The translations under genes and the position numbers were made by a program. The notes beneath the pieces are model-generated. The model was not told the DNA's origin. It searched no databases and saw only the letters and a program-made list of their open reading frames with translations. From assembly GCF_900104025.1 (NCBI RefSeq), contig NZ_FNIQ01000009.1:1-64000 (forward strand): a stretch of DNA of 64,000 nt. Direction: 5' to 3'. This document shows positions 51,028-63,691 of this stretch, one piece after another. This DNA is from Geodermatophilus sp. DSM 45219. GTDB taxonomy: Bacteria > Actinomycetota > Actinomycetes > Mycobacteriales > Geodermatophilaceae. How positions within the stretch are numbered: the stretch's first letter is position 1; every line of letters begins with the position of its first letter.

Positions 51028-52182
51028 GTGCGCACGATCCTCCTCACCGGGCCCGGTGGGGCCGGTACCACGACCCTCGCGGCCGCGACCGCGGTCCGGA
51101 CCGCCGCCGACGGCGCCCGCACGCTGCTGCTGCTCCGCCCGGGACGGCGCCCGGCGGGGCTGGACGGCGTGCCCGGGCTGGCGGTCGCCGCGGTGCCGCC
51201 GCTGGCCGCGGTCGAGGCGCTGTGGTCCTCGGCGGGCGACGCGCTCGCCGCCGTCCCCGGCCTGACGCCGCCCCCGCCGACGTCGGTGGTGCCGCTGCCG
51301 GGCACCGCCGAGCTGGCGCTGCTCGCCCGGCTGGCCCGCGCGGCCGCCGACGACGAGGCCGACACCGTGGTCGTCGACGCCGGCCCGCTGGAGTCCGGCA
51401 CCGCGCTGGTCGCCCTGCCCGGCGCGCTGCGCTGGTGGCTGGACCAGGCGCTGCCGACCCGGCTGCGGGTGCTGGGCGCCGTCCGCACCGCCGCCGTGCG
51501 GTCCGGTGCGGCCGCGCGCGGGCCGGTCGACACCGTGCTCGACGCCCTGCCGCCGCTGGAGGCCGCGCTCGGCCGGCTGCCGCTGGCCGACCCGGCGGTC
51601 ACCGAGGTGCGGCTGGTGGCGGTGCCGCGCGCCGGCGCCGTGCCCGCGCTCCGGACGGCGGTGACCGCGCTCGCCCTGCACGGCCAGCAGCCGGCCGCCG
51701 TCCTCGCGCGGGTGCTGCCCGACGGCGGGACGGGGGAGTGGTGGGCGGCGCGCGCCGCCGAGCAGGACGCCGCGCTCGCCACGCTGGCCGAGCTGGCCCC
51801 GGTCCACCGGGTGGCGGAGGCCGCGCAGGAGCCCGCGGGGGCCGCGGCGCTGGCCGGCCTGATGCCGCCCGGGGACGACGACCCGCCGGTGGCCGCGCCG
51901 ACCCCGACGGTCGACCGCGGGGACGGCGCGCGGCGCATGGTGCTGCCGCTGCCCTTCGCCGAGCGCGGGGACCTGGAGCTCACCCGCTGGCAGGACGACC
52001 TGGTCGTCACCGTGGCCGGGACCCGCCGCTCGCTGCGGCTGGACTCCCTGCTGCGCCGGTGCGTGGTCACCGGCGGCGCGCTCGCCGACGCCGGGACCGC
52101 CCGGGCGCGGCTGGAGGTCGCCTTCACACCTGATCCCCAGCAGTGGCCGGCCGCCCTGCTGGCCGCCGAGGGGAGCACGTGA
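51028..52182 (+). CDS. ArsA/Get3-like ATPase homologue with altered P-loop
   Basis: A 384-aa protein at the position of Rv2184c. It begins RTILLTGPGGAGTTTLAAATA: the deviant Walker A of this family is normally GKGGxGKTT, but both lysines are replaced (Pro and Thr). A Walker B-like strand TVVVDAGP (about 112-118) and the C-terminal segment MVLPLPFAERGDLELTRW are kept; the latter is typical of the ArsA HSP20-like C-domain. ATP hydrolysis may be lost or use another scheme. Next gene overlaps its stop codon. Confidence 0.78.
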   Translation: MRTILLTGPGGAGTTTLAAATAVRTAADGARTLLLLRPGRRPAGLDGVPGLAVAAVPPLAAVEALWSSAGDALAAVPGLTPPPPTSVVPLPGTAELALLARLARAAADDEADTVVVDAGPLESGTALVALPGALRWWLDQALPTRLRVLGAVRTAAVRSGAAARGPVDTVLDALPPLEAALGRLPLADPAVTEVRLVAVPRAGAVPALRTAVTALALHGQQPAAVLARVLPDGGTGEWWAARAAEQDAALATLAELAPVHRVAEAAQEPAGAAALAGLMPPGDDDPPVAAPTPTVDRGDGARRMVLPLPFAERGDLELTRWQDDLVVTVAGTRRSLRLDSLLRRCVVTGGALADAGTARARLEVAFTPDPQQWPAALLAAEGST

Positions 52183-52508
52183 TGACCGAGGGACCGGACT
52201 GGCTGGAGCAGGCCCGCCGGCTGGTGACCGGGCTGGGGCAGACCCTCGGCTCGGCGGTGCGGGACGGTGCCGCGGCCGGGGGGGCCCCCGGCGCTCACCC
52301 GGCGGACTGCCGCTGGTGCCCGGTGTGCCAGGCCGCGTCGGTGCTGCGCGGCGAGCGCCCCGAGGTCACCGACGCGCTGGCCGACGTCCTCACCGCCGCC
52401 GCCGCGGCGCTGCGCGGCCTCGCCGAGCCGCCGCCCGCACCGGCCCCCGAGGCCGCGGCCGAGGAGGAGCCGCCGGCTCCGCCGGTCCAGCGCATCGAGA
52501 TCGCCTGA
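52182..52508 (+). CDS. Small CxxCxxC hypothetical protein
   Basis: A 108-aa protein: WLEQARRLVTGLGQTLGSAV, then a CRWCPVCQ motif (C-x2-C-x2-C), a helix TDALADVLTAAAAALRGL and an acidic Pro/Ala-rich end. The cysteine motif could bind a metal. The family, seen with ArsA-like and ROK genes in actinobacteria, is unnamed to me. ATG chosen; a GTG one codon earlier (52179) overlaps the ArsA stop equally well. The ROK gene follows with no gap. Confidence 0.7.
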   Translation: MTEGPDWLEQARRLVTGLGQTLGSAVRDGAAAGGAPGAHPADCRWCPVCQAASVLRGERPEVTDALADVLTAAAAALRGLAEPPPAPAPEAAAEEEPPAPPVQRIEIA

Positions 52509-53519
52509 GTGGCCGTGCAGCCCACTCCCCACCCCGCCGCGACCGACGTCGCCGAGCTGCCCGCGCTGGGCATCGACATCGGTGGCACGAAGGTGGCCGG
52601 CGGTGTCGTCGCCCCGGACGGGACCGTGCTCGCGACCGCGCGGCGGGCCACCCCCGGCTCCTCGGTGACCGAGACCGAGGACGCCATCGCCACGGTGGTC
52701 GAGGTGCTCGCCCGCGGGCACGACGGCCCGCTGGTCGGCGTCGGCGTGGGGGCGGCCGGCTGGTTCGACCGCACCGGCGACACCGTGCTGTTCAGCCCGC
52801 ACCTGGCCTGGCGGCACTCGACGTTGCGCAAGGACCTCGCCGTCCGGCTGCAGCGGCCGATGTGGGTGGGCAACGACGCCGACGCCGCCGCCTGGGCGGA
52901 GTACCGCTACGGCGCGGCCCGCGGAGCCGACCTCGCGCTGATGATCACCCTGGGCACCGGCATCGGCGGCGGCATCGTCATGGACGGCCGGCTGCAGCGC
53001 GGCTCGCACGGCGTCGCGGGGGAGTGGGGCCACATGCGGGTGGTCCCCGACGGGCGGCTGTGCGCCTGCGGCAACCGCGGCTGCTGGGAGCAGTACGCCA
53101 GCGGCACCGCGCTCGGCCAGACCGCGCGCGAGGTTGCCCGCAACTCGCCGGCCGCCGCGGCGCTGCTGCTCGAGCGGGTGGACGGCGACGCCGACCGGCT
53201 CACCGGCGAGCACGTCGCGACCGCCGCGGCCGAGGGCGACCCGCTGGCGCTGGAGCTGCTGGCCGAGGTGGGCGCGTGGCTGGGCCAGGGGATCGCCGAC
53301 CTGTCCGCCGTCCTGGACCCGGAGGTCGTGGTGATCGGCGGCGGGGTCAGCGTGCTGGGCGAGATGGTGCTCGGCCCGGCGCGCGAGCGGCTGGAGCGGG
53401 CCCTGCCGGGGCGCGGCTTCCGCCCCGGGCCGCGCGTGGTGGCCGCCCGGCTGGGCGCGCAGGCCGGTCTGGTCGGTGCCGCGGACCTGGTCCGCCGCGC
53501 CGTCGCGGAAGGCAGGTGA
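52509..53519 (+). CDS. ROK family glucokinase
   Basis: ATP-dependent sugar kinase of the ROK family. The 336-aa protein has the phosphate-binding ALGIDIGGTKVAGGV, the sugar/ATP-binding motif LMITLGTGIGGGIVMDG, catalytic Asp in NDADAAAWAE, the zinc site CACGNRGCWEQYASG (one His before GEWGHM and three Cys) and a C-terminal adenosine loop VVIGGGVSV. Glucose is the expected substrate, as for Streptomyces GlkA. It is immediately downstream of the hypothetical gene (same base junction TGAGTG), in the SRPBCC-ArsA operon. Confidence 0.9.
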   Translation: MAVQPTPHPAATDVAELPALGIDIGGTKVAGGVVAPDGTVLATARRATPGSSVTETEDAIATVVEVLARGHDGPLVGVGVGAAGWFDRTGDTVLFSPHLAWRHSTLRKDLAVRLQRPMWVGNDADAAAWAEYRYGAARGADLALMITLGTGIGGGIVMDGRLQRGSHGVAGEWGHMRVVPDGRLCACGNRGCWEQYASGTALGQTAREVARNSPAAAALLLERVDGDADRLTGEHVATAAAEGDPLALELLAEVGAWLGQGIADLSAVLDPEVVVIGGGVSVLGEMVLGPARERLERALPGRGFRPGPRVVAARLGAQAGLVGAADLVRRAVAEGR

Positions 53520-53639
53520 CACCGTCGTCCCACCGGACGACACCGCGACCAGGTGCCGTCCCCCTGTCGCGTTGAGCCGATCCGTCGCGCCTGCGCGGAC
53601 CCCTCCGGGGCCCACTCGGCACGACACCTCGTACTGCGG

Positions 53640-54320
53640 TCACACGACCGCGCCGTCGTCCCCGTCATCGGTGGTGCGCTCGCGCATCCGCGACAGCAGC
53701 ACCCCGACCCCGCCGGCGACGGCGGCCACGCCGAGCACCAGCCCGAGGTCGGCGGACAGGCCGACCACCCGCGGGGCCACGACGAGCACCGCGCCGGCGG
53801 CGATCAGCAGCACCGCGTACAGCGAGGCCGGCGCCGGGGCGGGCACCGGCGGCGCGGGCGGGGGCTCGTAGTGCTCCTCCGGGCGGTCGAGCACCGACGG
53901 CTCGGCCGGGGACGGCGGAGGTGCGTCGGCGGGGTCCTCGTCGACGACGGTGCGCCCGTGCTCGGCCTCGAAGGCGGCCACGATGCGGTGCCACTCGGCG
54001 TCCTCGTCGACGTCCCGCCGCGCGGACTGCCGGGCGCGGGTGCGCTCGGCGACGTGGTCGTCGGCGTGCTCCTCGACCAGCGCGCGGGCCTCGGCGGAGC
54101 GGGCACGGTCGACGAACAGCCGGTCCGACGGCGGGCTGGGCAGCGAGACCGAGCGGGTGTAGGGCTCGACGTCGGCGGACGGCTCCAGGTAGGCGGCCAC
54201 CCCGGCCTCGCGGAGCACGTCGAGCAGGTGCTCGCCGACCCGCGGGTCGACGTCGCGCAGCGGCGTCCAGAGGGCGGCGTCCAGGCCGTTGTCCCGGCGG
54301 CCGCGCCCGCGGGGGTTCAC
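53640..54320 (-). CDS. Conserved hypothetical protein with C-terminal membrane helices
   Basis: A 226-aa protein. The N-terminal part (1-145) is polar and resembles a soluble domain (DPRVGEHLLDVLREAGVAAYLEP, then DRLFVDRARSAEARALVEEH), with HADDHVAERTRARQSARR and an acidic Pro-rich linker. The C-terminus holds two hydrophobic helices (YAVLLIAAGAVLVVAPRVVG and LVLGVAAVAGGVGVLLSRM). The family looks like DUF308-type proteins at its end. GTG start. Convergent with the ROK gene, divergent from the acyltransferase gene. Confidence 0.7.
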   Translation of the reverse strand: MNPRGRGRRDNGLDAALWTPLRDVDPRVGEHLLDVLREAGVAAYLEPSADVEPYTRSVSLPSPPSDRLFVDRARSAEARALVEEHADDHVAERTRARQSARRDVDEDAEWHRIVAAFEAEHGRTVVDEDPADAPPPSPAEPSVLDRPEEHYEPPPAPPVPAPAPASLYAVLLIAAGAVLVVAPRVVGLSADLGLVLGVAAVAGGVGVLLSRMRERTTDDGDDGAVV

Positions 54321-54464
54321 GACAGGCCCCAGCGGGGCAGGACCGACGGTGCGACGCCGGTCACAGGGACGGGGTGGGGCACGGGTCCTCCTCGGCGACC
54401 GGCGAGGGAGCCGGGTGGGACGGGGCGGCAGGGGGTGGCATTGTCCTCCCACCTCCGGGCTCCC

Positions 54465-54470
54465 TAGTCT
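54465..54470 (+). promoter_or_regulatory. Candidate -10 of the acyltransferase gene
   Basis: TAGTCT; transcription would start near 54477, leaving a short leader with GAGGGAGG before the GTG at 54490. Confidence 0.4.
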
Positions 54471-54489
54471 GGCAGCCCCAGAGGGAGGC

Positions 54490-55254
54490 GTGTTGTTCTA
54501 CTGGTTCCTCAAGTTCGTGGCGATCGGCCCGGTCGTGAAGCTGGTGTTCCGGCCACATGTGGAGGGCGTGGAGAACGTGCCGCCTCGCGGGGCCGCCGTC
54601 CTCGCGAGCAACCACCTGTCGGCGGCCGACTGGATCTTCATGCCGATGGCGCTGCGCCGGCGGGTGACGTTCCTCGCCAAGGCCGAGTACTTCACGGGCA
54701 GGGGCGTGAAGGGCTTTCTCCAGCGTGCCTTCTTCTCCGGCGCCGGGCAGGTGCCGATCGACCGGTCCAGCGCCTCGGCGGCCGAGGACGCGATCCGCAC
54801 CGGGCTGCGCCTCCTGCGCCAGGGACGGCTGCTCGGCATCTACCCCGAGGGCACCCGGTCGCCCGACGGCCGGCTCTTCCGCGGCAAGACCGGGGTGGCC
54901 CGGATGACGCTGGAGACGGGGGTGCCGGTCGTCCCTCTCGCGATGGTCTACCGGCCGCGCCGGCTGCCGCTCCTGGGCTGGAACGTGCCGGCGGTGACCG
55001 TCCGCTTCGGCGAGCCGCTGGACTTCTCCCGCTACGAGGGCCTGGCCGGCGACCGCTTCGTCGAGCGCTCTGTCACCGACGAGATCATGTACGAGATCAT
55101 GACCCTGTCCGGGCAGGAGTACGTCGACGTCTACGGCGCCCGGGTGAAGAAGTCGATGGACGCGACCGGGGCCAGCGCGGCGGAGGTCCTCAGCACGCTG
55201 CAGCCGCCGGTCGACGAGGCCGGCGACCGCGCCCCGGAGTCCCTCGCCGGCTGA
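54490..55254 (+). CDS. 1-acyl-sn-glycerol-3-phosphate acyltransferase family protein
   Basis: A 254-aa PlsC-type membrane-associated enzyme. Motif I is NHLSAADW (His-x4-Asp), motif III YPEGTRSPDG, and the IPxDRSSAS and FRGKTGVARM segments are in place. Similar to Rv2182c. It should acylate lysophosphatidate or a related acceptor in phospholipid or PIM synthesis; the substrate is inferred from family only. GTG start behind GAGGGAGG. Confidence 0.9.
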   Translation: MLFYWFLKFVAIGPVVKLVFRPHVEGVENVPPRGAAVLASNHLSAADWIFMPMALRRRVTFLAKAEYFTGRGVKGFLQRAFFSGAGQVPIDRSSASAAEDAIRTGLRLLRQGRLLGIYPEGTRSPDGRLFRGKTGVARMTLETGVPVVPLAMVYRPRRLPLLGWNVPAVTVRFGEPLDFSRYEGLAGDRFVERSVTDEIMYEIMTLSGQEYVDVYGARVKKSMDATGASAAEVLSTLQPPVDEAGDRAPESLAG

Positions 55255-55256
55255 GG

Positions 55257-55314
55257 CAGGACCCTCCCTGCCCGCCACCGCTCGCACGCTGCGGCGGGAC
55301 CCTGCAGAGGGGCC
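55257..55314. repeat. GC-rich intergenic hairpin repeat R14 (type A)
   Basis: ggaccctccctgcccgccaccgctcgcacgctgcggcgggaccctgcagaggggcc between two plus-strand genes, just after the acyltransferase stop. Outer arms are imperfect. Confidence 0.55.
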
Positions 55315-55317
55315 ACT

Positions 55318-55323
55318 TACGGT
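55318..55323 (+). promoter_or_regulatory. Candidate -10, leaderless exoribonuclease gene
   Basis: TACGGT, 7 nt before the GTG at 55331; it favours that start over an earlier in-frame GTG at 55322. Confidence 0.5.
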
Positions 55324-55330
55324 GGGCGGC

Positions 55331-55816
55331 GTGCGGCGCTTCTTCTACGACACCGAGTTCATCGAGGACGGCACCACCATCGACCTCGTCTCCATCGGCG
55401 TCGTGGACGAGACCGGCCGGGAGTTCTACGCGGTGAGCACCGAGTTCGACGAGCGCCGGGCCATCCCGTGGGTGCGGCGCAACGTGCTCGACCAGCTGCC
55501 GCCGCCCGCAGACCGCGCCTGGCGCAGCCGGCAGCGGATCCGCGACGACCTGCTCGCCTTCCTCACCGGCCCGGGCGAGGAGGTCGAGCTGTGGGCCTGG
55601 TACGCCGCCTACGACCACGTGGCGCTGTGCCAGCTGTGGGGCGCCATGCCGGCGCTGCCGCGGCCGATCCCGCGGTTCACCCGGGAGCTGCGCCAGCGCT
55701 GGGACGACCTCGGGCAGCCCCCGCTGCCGCCCCGGCCCAGCGGCACGCACGACGCCCTGGTCGACGCCCGCTACAACCTCGCCCGCTGGCACGCGATGGA
55801 GGCCTCCCGTCCCTGA
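55331..55816 (+). CDS. 3'-5' exoribonuclease (DEDDh, Rv2179c-like)
   Basis: A 161-aa single-domain nuclease. ExoI motif RFFYDTEFIEDG (Asp, Glu), ExoII-like WYAAYDHVALCQLW (Asp) and ExoIII HDALVDARYNLARWH (His, Asp) form the DEDDh site. The Rv2179c protein of M. tuberculosis has this layout and trims RNA 3' ends, a close functional guide though relatedness here is judged by eye. GTG start at 55331. Confidence 0.9.
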   Translation: MRRFFYDTEFIEDGTTIDLVSIGVVDETGREFYAVSTEFDERRAIPWVRRNVLDQLPPPADRAWRSRQRIRDDLLAFLTGPGEEVELWAWYAAYDHVALCQLWGAMPALPRPIPRFTRELRQRWDDLGQPPLPPRPSGTHDALVDARYNLARWHAMEASRP

Positions 55817-55821
55817 GACGC

Positions 55822-55857
55822 CGACGGCCCCGCCCACGTGCGTGGGCGGGGCCGTCG
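55822..55857. terminator. Bidirectional terminator between exoribonuclease and chemoreceptor genes
   Basis: CGACGGCCCCGCCCACG and CGTGGGCGGGGCCGTCG: a 17-bp perfect stem with a TG centre, 5 nt past the exoribonuclease stop. Confidence 0.8.
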
Positions 55858-55891
55858 ACGGGTCCCGCGAGGCGTCGAGGAAGGGCGGTCC

Positions 55892-58000
55892 TCAGACGGT
55901 GAAGGCCCCCAGCAGGCGGGTGAGCTCGTGCGAGAGCCGGTCGAGCTCGCGGGCCGCGGTGCGGGCGGTCTCCACGTCCTCGGCGCTGCGGTCGGCGTCC
56001 TCGCTGACCGCGGCCAGCGTGCCGGTGAACGCGGTGGCGCCGTCGGCCGCCGCGCCCACGCTGCGGGTGAGCTCGGCGGTGACCGCGGTCTGCTCCTCCA
56101 CCGCGCTGGCGATCGTCGTCTGGTGGTCGTTCATGTCGCGGACCACCTCGGCGATCCGGCCGATGGAGCCCACCGCCGCGGTCGTGTCGGCCTGGATGCC
56201 CTGGACCCGCTGGGCGATGTCCTCGCTGGCGCGGGAGGCCTCCTGCGCCAGCTCCTTGACCTCGTTGGCCACGACGGCGAAGCCCTTGCCCGCCTCACCG
56301 GCCCGCGCGGCCTCGATGGTCGCGTTGAGGGCCAGCAGGTTGGTCTGCTCGGCCACGGCCGCGATCACCCTGACGACGTCCCCGATCTCCGCCGAGCTCG
56401 CCCCCAGGGTGGCCACCGTGCCCTCGGTCCGCCGGGCCAGGTCCGCGGCGCTGCGGCCGACCTTCGCGGCCTCGCTGGCACTGCGGGCGATCTCGGCGAT
56501 GGAGGCGCCCATCTGCTCGGCGCCGGCCGCCGCGGAGGTGACCCCCGCGCTGATCTCGCCGGCGGCCTCCTGGGCGGAACGTGCCTGGTCGCGGCTGCGC
56601 GCCGCCCGGTCGCCGAGGCCGTCGGCCACCGTGGACACGGTGCGGGCCGAGCCGGCCAGCGTGCGGGCGCACTCGCCGATGTCCCGGACGGTGCCCGAGA
56701 CCTTCTCGACGAACCGGTTGAACGCCCGGGACAGGTCGCCCACCTCGTCGCGGCCGGACTCGTCCATGCGCTGGGTCAGGTCGCCCTCGCCGTCGGCGAT
56801 CTCGGCCATCCGCGCCCGCAGCCGCTCCAGCGGCGCGGTCAGCCGGCGGCCGACCAGCCAGGCCAGCAGGCCACCGGCGGCGGCGACCAGCAGGACGGCG
56901 ACGACGACACCGCTGAGCATCGCCGAGCGGCCGGCGGCGAGGTGCTGCACCGGTCCGGCGAAGTCGCTGTCGCGGGCGATGGTCGCGATCACCCAGTTCC
57001 ACGGCTGGTGGTAGGTGAGGCGCACGGTGTGCGGCCCGGTCTCGGCGTCGACGTAGCGGACGGTGGCCTGCTCGCCCGGCTGCAGCTCGACGGCGGCGTC
57101 GACGGCCTGCTCGACCCAGCGGGTGCCCTCGGCGTCGGTCGCATCGAGCACCGACTCCCCGTCGCGGACGCCGCCCTGGCTGACCAGCACCGTGCCGCGC
57201 AGGTCACCGGTACCGCCGAAGACCTCGACCCGGCCGTGCTCGCCGACGGTGGTCCCCTCGAGGCTCTCCCGCAGGGCCGGCAGGTTCTGCTGCTTCTGGC
57301 CGACGTAGACCATGCCGATCACCTGGCCGGCGCCGTCGAACAGCGGCGCGTAGGCCGAGACGTACCAGGAGTCGACGACCAGGGCGTTGCCGCGGTAGGT
57401 CTCGCCGGCGAGGACGGCGGCCAGCACCGGGTTGGGCGCGCCGTCGGGCTTGGTCGCCGGGATGTAGGTGCCGATCGCCCGCGAGCCCGTCGCCCCCACG
57501 ACGTTGGTGGCCACGCGCAGCATGTCGCCGGCCGGGCCGGTGCGCTGGAAGACCGTCGCGGTGCCGCCGACCAGGGCCTGCACCTCGTCGACGAACGGCG
57601 TGGGCACGGCCGGGTCGGTGTTCTGCCCGAGCGGGGCCTCGCCGATCGACACGCGGGGCAGCTCCACCGGTGTCACCTCGCCGCTGAGCTGGTTCTTGGC
57701 CTCCCAGGTCACGGTGCCCCGGTCGACCTGGAAGCCGCCGGACCGGGCCAGCAGGTGCTGGGCGACCGCGAGGTCGGCGTCCACCTTGGCCGCGGTCGAG
57801 GCGCCCTGGGTCGCCACCACGTCGTACACGCCGGCGGCGGTCCGGGTGAGGTCGGCGGCGACGAGCTCCTCGACGTCGGTCCTGGCGTCGTCGGCGAACG
57901 CGCCGCTCTGCCAGGCGCTCATCCCGCCGACCGTGATGCCGGTGGCCGCGACGCATGCCGTCGCGAGCGCCACCACCTTGGTCCTGATGTCCCAGCGCAA
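55892..58000 (-). CDS. Methyl-accepting chemotaxis protein
   Basis: About 702 aa. A first transmembrane helix ([18 protein letters not shown]) is followed by a periplasmic Cache-like sensor of about 330 aa ([42 protein letters not shown]), a second helix ([25 protein letters not shown]), a HAMP domain ([24 protein letters not shown]) and a long signalling helix with the hairpin tip [40 protein letters not shown]. No cheA, cheW or flagellar genes are in the window. The start is uncertain: TTG at 58000 after GGGAG, or GTG at 58051. Confidence 0.93.
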   Translation of the reverse strand: MRWDIRTKVVALATACVAATGITVGGMSAWQSGAFADDARTDVEELVAADLTRTAAGVYDVVATQGASTAAKVDADLAVAQHLLARSGGFQVDRGTVTWEAKNQLSGEVTPVELPRVSIGEAPLGQNTDPAVPTPFVDEVQALVGGTATVFQRTGPAGDMLRVATNVVGATGSRAIGTYIPATKPDGAPNPVLAAVLAGETYRGNALVVDSWYVSAYAPLFDGAGQVIGMVYVGQKQQNLPALRESLEGTTVGEHGRVEVFGGTGDLRGTVLVSQGGVRDGESVLDATDAEGTRWVEQAVDAAVELQPGEQATVRYVDAETGPHTVRLTYHQPWNWVIATIARDSDFAGPVQHLAAGRSAMLSGVVVAVLLVAAAGGLLAWLVGRRLTAPLERLRARMAEIADGEGDLTQRMDESGRDEVGDLSRAFNRFVEKVSGTVRDIGECARTLAGSARTVSTVADGLGDRAARSRDQARSAQEAAGEISAGVTSAAAGAEQMGASIAEIARSASEAAKVGRSAADLARRTEGTVATLGASSAEIGDVVRVIAAVAEQTNLLALNATIEAARAGEAGKGFAVVANEVKELAQEASRASEDIAQRVQGIQADTTAAVGSIGRIAEVVRDMNDHQTTIASAVEEQTAVTAELTRSVGAAADGATAFTGTLAAVSEDADRSAEDVETARTAARELDRLSHELTRLLGAFTV

Positions 58001-58137
58001 GGCTCTGCTCCCGTTCCTCCTGGCGGCTCGGGGTCGACCGCCAGGTGGCACATCGGCAGGTTGCGGCCGGTTGTGAACCGGAACGTCGCAACGCGGGTTA
58101 CGGACCCCACGGTTCACGTTCCCGCAGGTCACGTGCC

Positions 58138-59025
58138 TCAGGAGCGCAGGTGTGCCCAGTCCTCCGGGTGCGCGCGCAGGTGCTCGGCGACCGTCCGCGC
58201 GGGGTGCCCGGTCAGCCGGGGGACGACGTCGGTGACGCGGCCCAGCTGGCCTGCGGCGATCGCCCGGTAGCTGCTCACCCAGCCCTCGATCTCCCAGTCG
58301 GGGTGCCCGGACGGGCGCCGGGTGGCCCACGCCTCCTCGGTCGTCTGGCGCCGGTAGACCGCGGGCCGGCCGGTGACCTCGGCGAGCACGGCGGCGGCGT
58401 CGTCCAGGGTGAGCGCCTCCGGGCCGGTCACGTCCAGCGTGGCCCCGTCGAGCGCGGGGGAGCCGTCGAGCAGCACGGCGGCGGCCACGTCGGCGAGGTC
58501 GTCGCGGGAGACGAACGACGCCCGCCCGTCGCCGGCCGGCGCCGCGATCACCGACCGCCCGTCCTCGGGGTCGGCGAAGAACGGGACGAGGTCGGCGTAC
58601 ATCGCGTGCCGCAGCACCGTCGTCCGCAGGCCGGTGGCGGCCAGCGCCTCCTCGGTGGCGGCGTGCTGGCGGGCCAGGGTGAAGACCGCGTCCGGCGCGG
58701 CGCCCAGGAACGAGGTGTAGACGACCCGCCCGACGCCGGCGTCGGCGGCCGCGGCGACGGCGGTGAGGTGCTGCTGCAACCGGTCGGGGGCCTCCGCCGC
58801 GGACACCAGGTAGACGGTGTCCGCCCCGGCGAGGGCCGCGGTCAGGCCGGGACCGTCGGCGTAGCCGCCCGGGTTCTCCGTCACCTCGGCACCCGGCACC
58901 CGCGGCGCGCGGGCGGCGTCCCGGACCACCAGCCGCAGCCGGACGTCGTCCCGCCCGGCGAGCCGGTCCACGACACGACGGCCGAGCGCGCCGGTCGCCC
59001 CTGTGACGGCGATCACCCGCGGCAT
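58138..59025 (-). CDS. NmrA-like/SDR family NAD(P)-binding oxidoreductase
   Basis: A 295-aa atypical [24 protein letters not shown] gives the dinucleotide fold, followed by [34 protein letters not shown] and [28 protein letters not shown]. The Tyr/Lys pair of classic SDRs is not clear, so it may be a QOR2/azoreductase-type enzyme or an NmrA-like regulator. It lies beyond the chemoreceptor gene, same strand, and diverges from the PFK gene. Confidence 0.85.
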   Translation of the reverse strand: MPRVIAVTGATGALGRRVVDRLAGRDDVRLRLVVRDAARAPRVPGAEVTENPGGYADGPGLTAALAGADTVYLVSAAEAPDRLQQHLTAVAAAADAGVGRVVYTSFLGAAPDAVFTLARQHAATEEALAATGLRTTVLRHAMYADLVPFFADPEDGRSVIAAPAGDGRASFVSRDDLADVAAAVLLDGSPALDGATLDVTGPEALTLDDAAAVLAEVTGRPAVYRRQTTEEAWATRRPSGHPDWEIEGWVSSYRAIAAGQLGRVTDVVPRLTGHPARTVAEHLRAHPEDWAHLRS

Positions 59026-59104
59026 ACGATTCCGGCCCTGACCTGCGTCACCATGACACCCGCCAACCACCGGCAGCGCCCACACCTTCCCGAGGACGAA
59101 CACC

Positions 59105-61568
<2,464 letters not shown>

Positions 61569-61572
61569 GCGG

Positions 61573-62619
<1,047 letters not shown>

Positions 62620-62646
62620 GCCGCCGGCGGCGGGTCGGCCGGTGAG

Positions 62647-62709
62647 CCGACGGTGTGCGCTGACGCGCAGCTCCTGACCGCCGACGTGCGCATCCGCGCA
62701 CAGCGTCGG
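62647..62709. repeat. 63-bp palindromic repeat, copy 1 (left of the DUF559 gene)
   Basis: Ends CCGACGGTGTGCGC and GCGCACAGCGTCGG are inverted repeats (13 of 14 bases pair). Inside, CTGACGCGCAGCTCCTG and GCGCATCC are shared with copy 2 at 63675. It begins 28 bp after the threonine aldolase stop and could also act as its terminator. Confidence 0.75.
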
Positions 62710-62770
62710 CAGCTGTCCACAGTTCCCGCGGACCCCGGCCGCAGGGTCCGTCCCCGTCGCGACTGCGGGC

Positions 62771-63691
62771 GTGGCGCGGAACCCCCGACGACTCGTCGAC
62801 GAGCGCGGGTGGATCCCCGCATCCGAGCTGCTCGAGGAGGTCAGCCGGAGCACCGTCCGCACCTGGGTGGCCACGGGCCGGCTGGTCCGTCTCGCGCCCG
62901 GCGTCCTCGCCCTGCCGGACGCCGCGGGCAACTGGCGGGTCCGGGTGGCGGCGGCGCTGCACGGGCGCGAGGCCGTCGCCAGTCACACGACCGCCCTGGC
63001 CCTGTGGGAGCTGGCCGACCCCGTGCCCGGGCCGGTCCACATCACCGCCGAGTCCGGCCGGAGCGGACGGGGCTCGCCCGGGGTGGTGGTGCACCGGGCG
63101 CCCGGAGCGTGGGCGGACCGGCGCCGGGTCGAGGGGCTGGCGGTGAGCGCCGTGGAGCGTGCGGTGGTCGACACCTGGGGGCGGCCGGCACTCCTCCCGC
63201 GGGCGCAGGTCAGGGCCGCGGCCATCACGGCTGTTCGTCGCCGGCTGTGCTCGCCCCGCCAGCTGCGCCACGAACTCGCGCGGAACACCCGGCTGCCCGG
63301 TCGGGCGGATCTGGGGGAGCTGGTCGATCTGCTGGCCGACGGCTGCCGGAGCGAGCTGGAGATCTGGGGGTGCCTGCACGTGCTGCGGGCCCCGGGCATG
63401 CCCGCGTTCGTCCAGCAGCGTCCGGTGACCGTCGGCGCGGAGACCTTCGTGCTGGATGCCGCGTGCGAGGAGTCGATGCTGGCCGTGGAGATGGACGGTG
63501 CCGCCTGGCACGGGTCGCGGGCCCAGCGGGAGTCCGACATCCGGCGTGACGCACTGGTCGCGACGGTCGGCTGGCAGACCCTGCGGTTCGGCTACAGCCG
63601 GATGACCGGCTCGCCCGAGGCCTGCCGGCGGGACATCCGAGCGGTGCACGCCGGACGTCTGCGGATGCTGCGCGGCGACGGTGTGCGCTGA
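62771..63691 (+). CDS. AbiEi-like/DUF559 protein (putative endonuclease-fold)
   Basis: A 306-aa protein. The N-terminal part resembles the AbiEi antitoxin winged helix (LVDERGWIPASELLEEVSRSTVRTWVATGRLVRLAPGV, then HTTALALWELADPVP, VVVHRAPG and a GLAVSAVERAVVDTW motif). The C-terminal domain looks like DUF559/Vsr: ELEIWG, FVLDAACEESMLAVEMDGAAWH and RRDALVATVGWQTLRF, with Glu, Asp and Glu-x-Asp in PD-(D/E)xK positions. These AbiEi-DUF559 proteins are common in actinobacteria and no toxin partner is adjacent. Its stop codon lies inside the second 63-bp repeat. Function is not established. Confidence 0.75.
   Translation: MARNPRRLVDERGWIPASELLEEVSRSTVRTWVATGRLVRLAPGVLALPDAAGNWRVRVAAALHGREAVASHTTALALWELADPVPGPVHITAESGRSGRGSPGVVVHRAPGAWADRRRVEGLAVSAVERAVVDTWGRPALLPRAQVRAAAITAVRRRLCSPRQLRHELARNTRLPGRADLGELVDLLADGCRSELEIWGCLHVLRAPGMPAFVQQRPVTVGAETFVLDAACEESMLAVEMDGAAWHGSRAQRESDIRRDALVATVGWQTLRFGYSRMTGSPEACRRDIRAVHAGRLRMLRGDGVR

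Noticed and set aside
58138-59025. Regulation link between the NmrA-like protein and the PFK gene
   Set aside because: Divergent orientation is the only evidence; no shared operator found.
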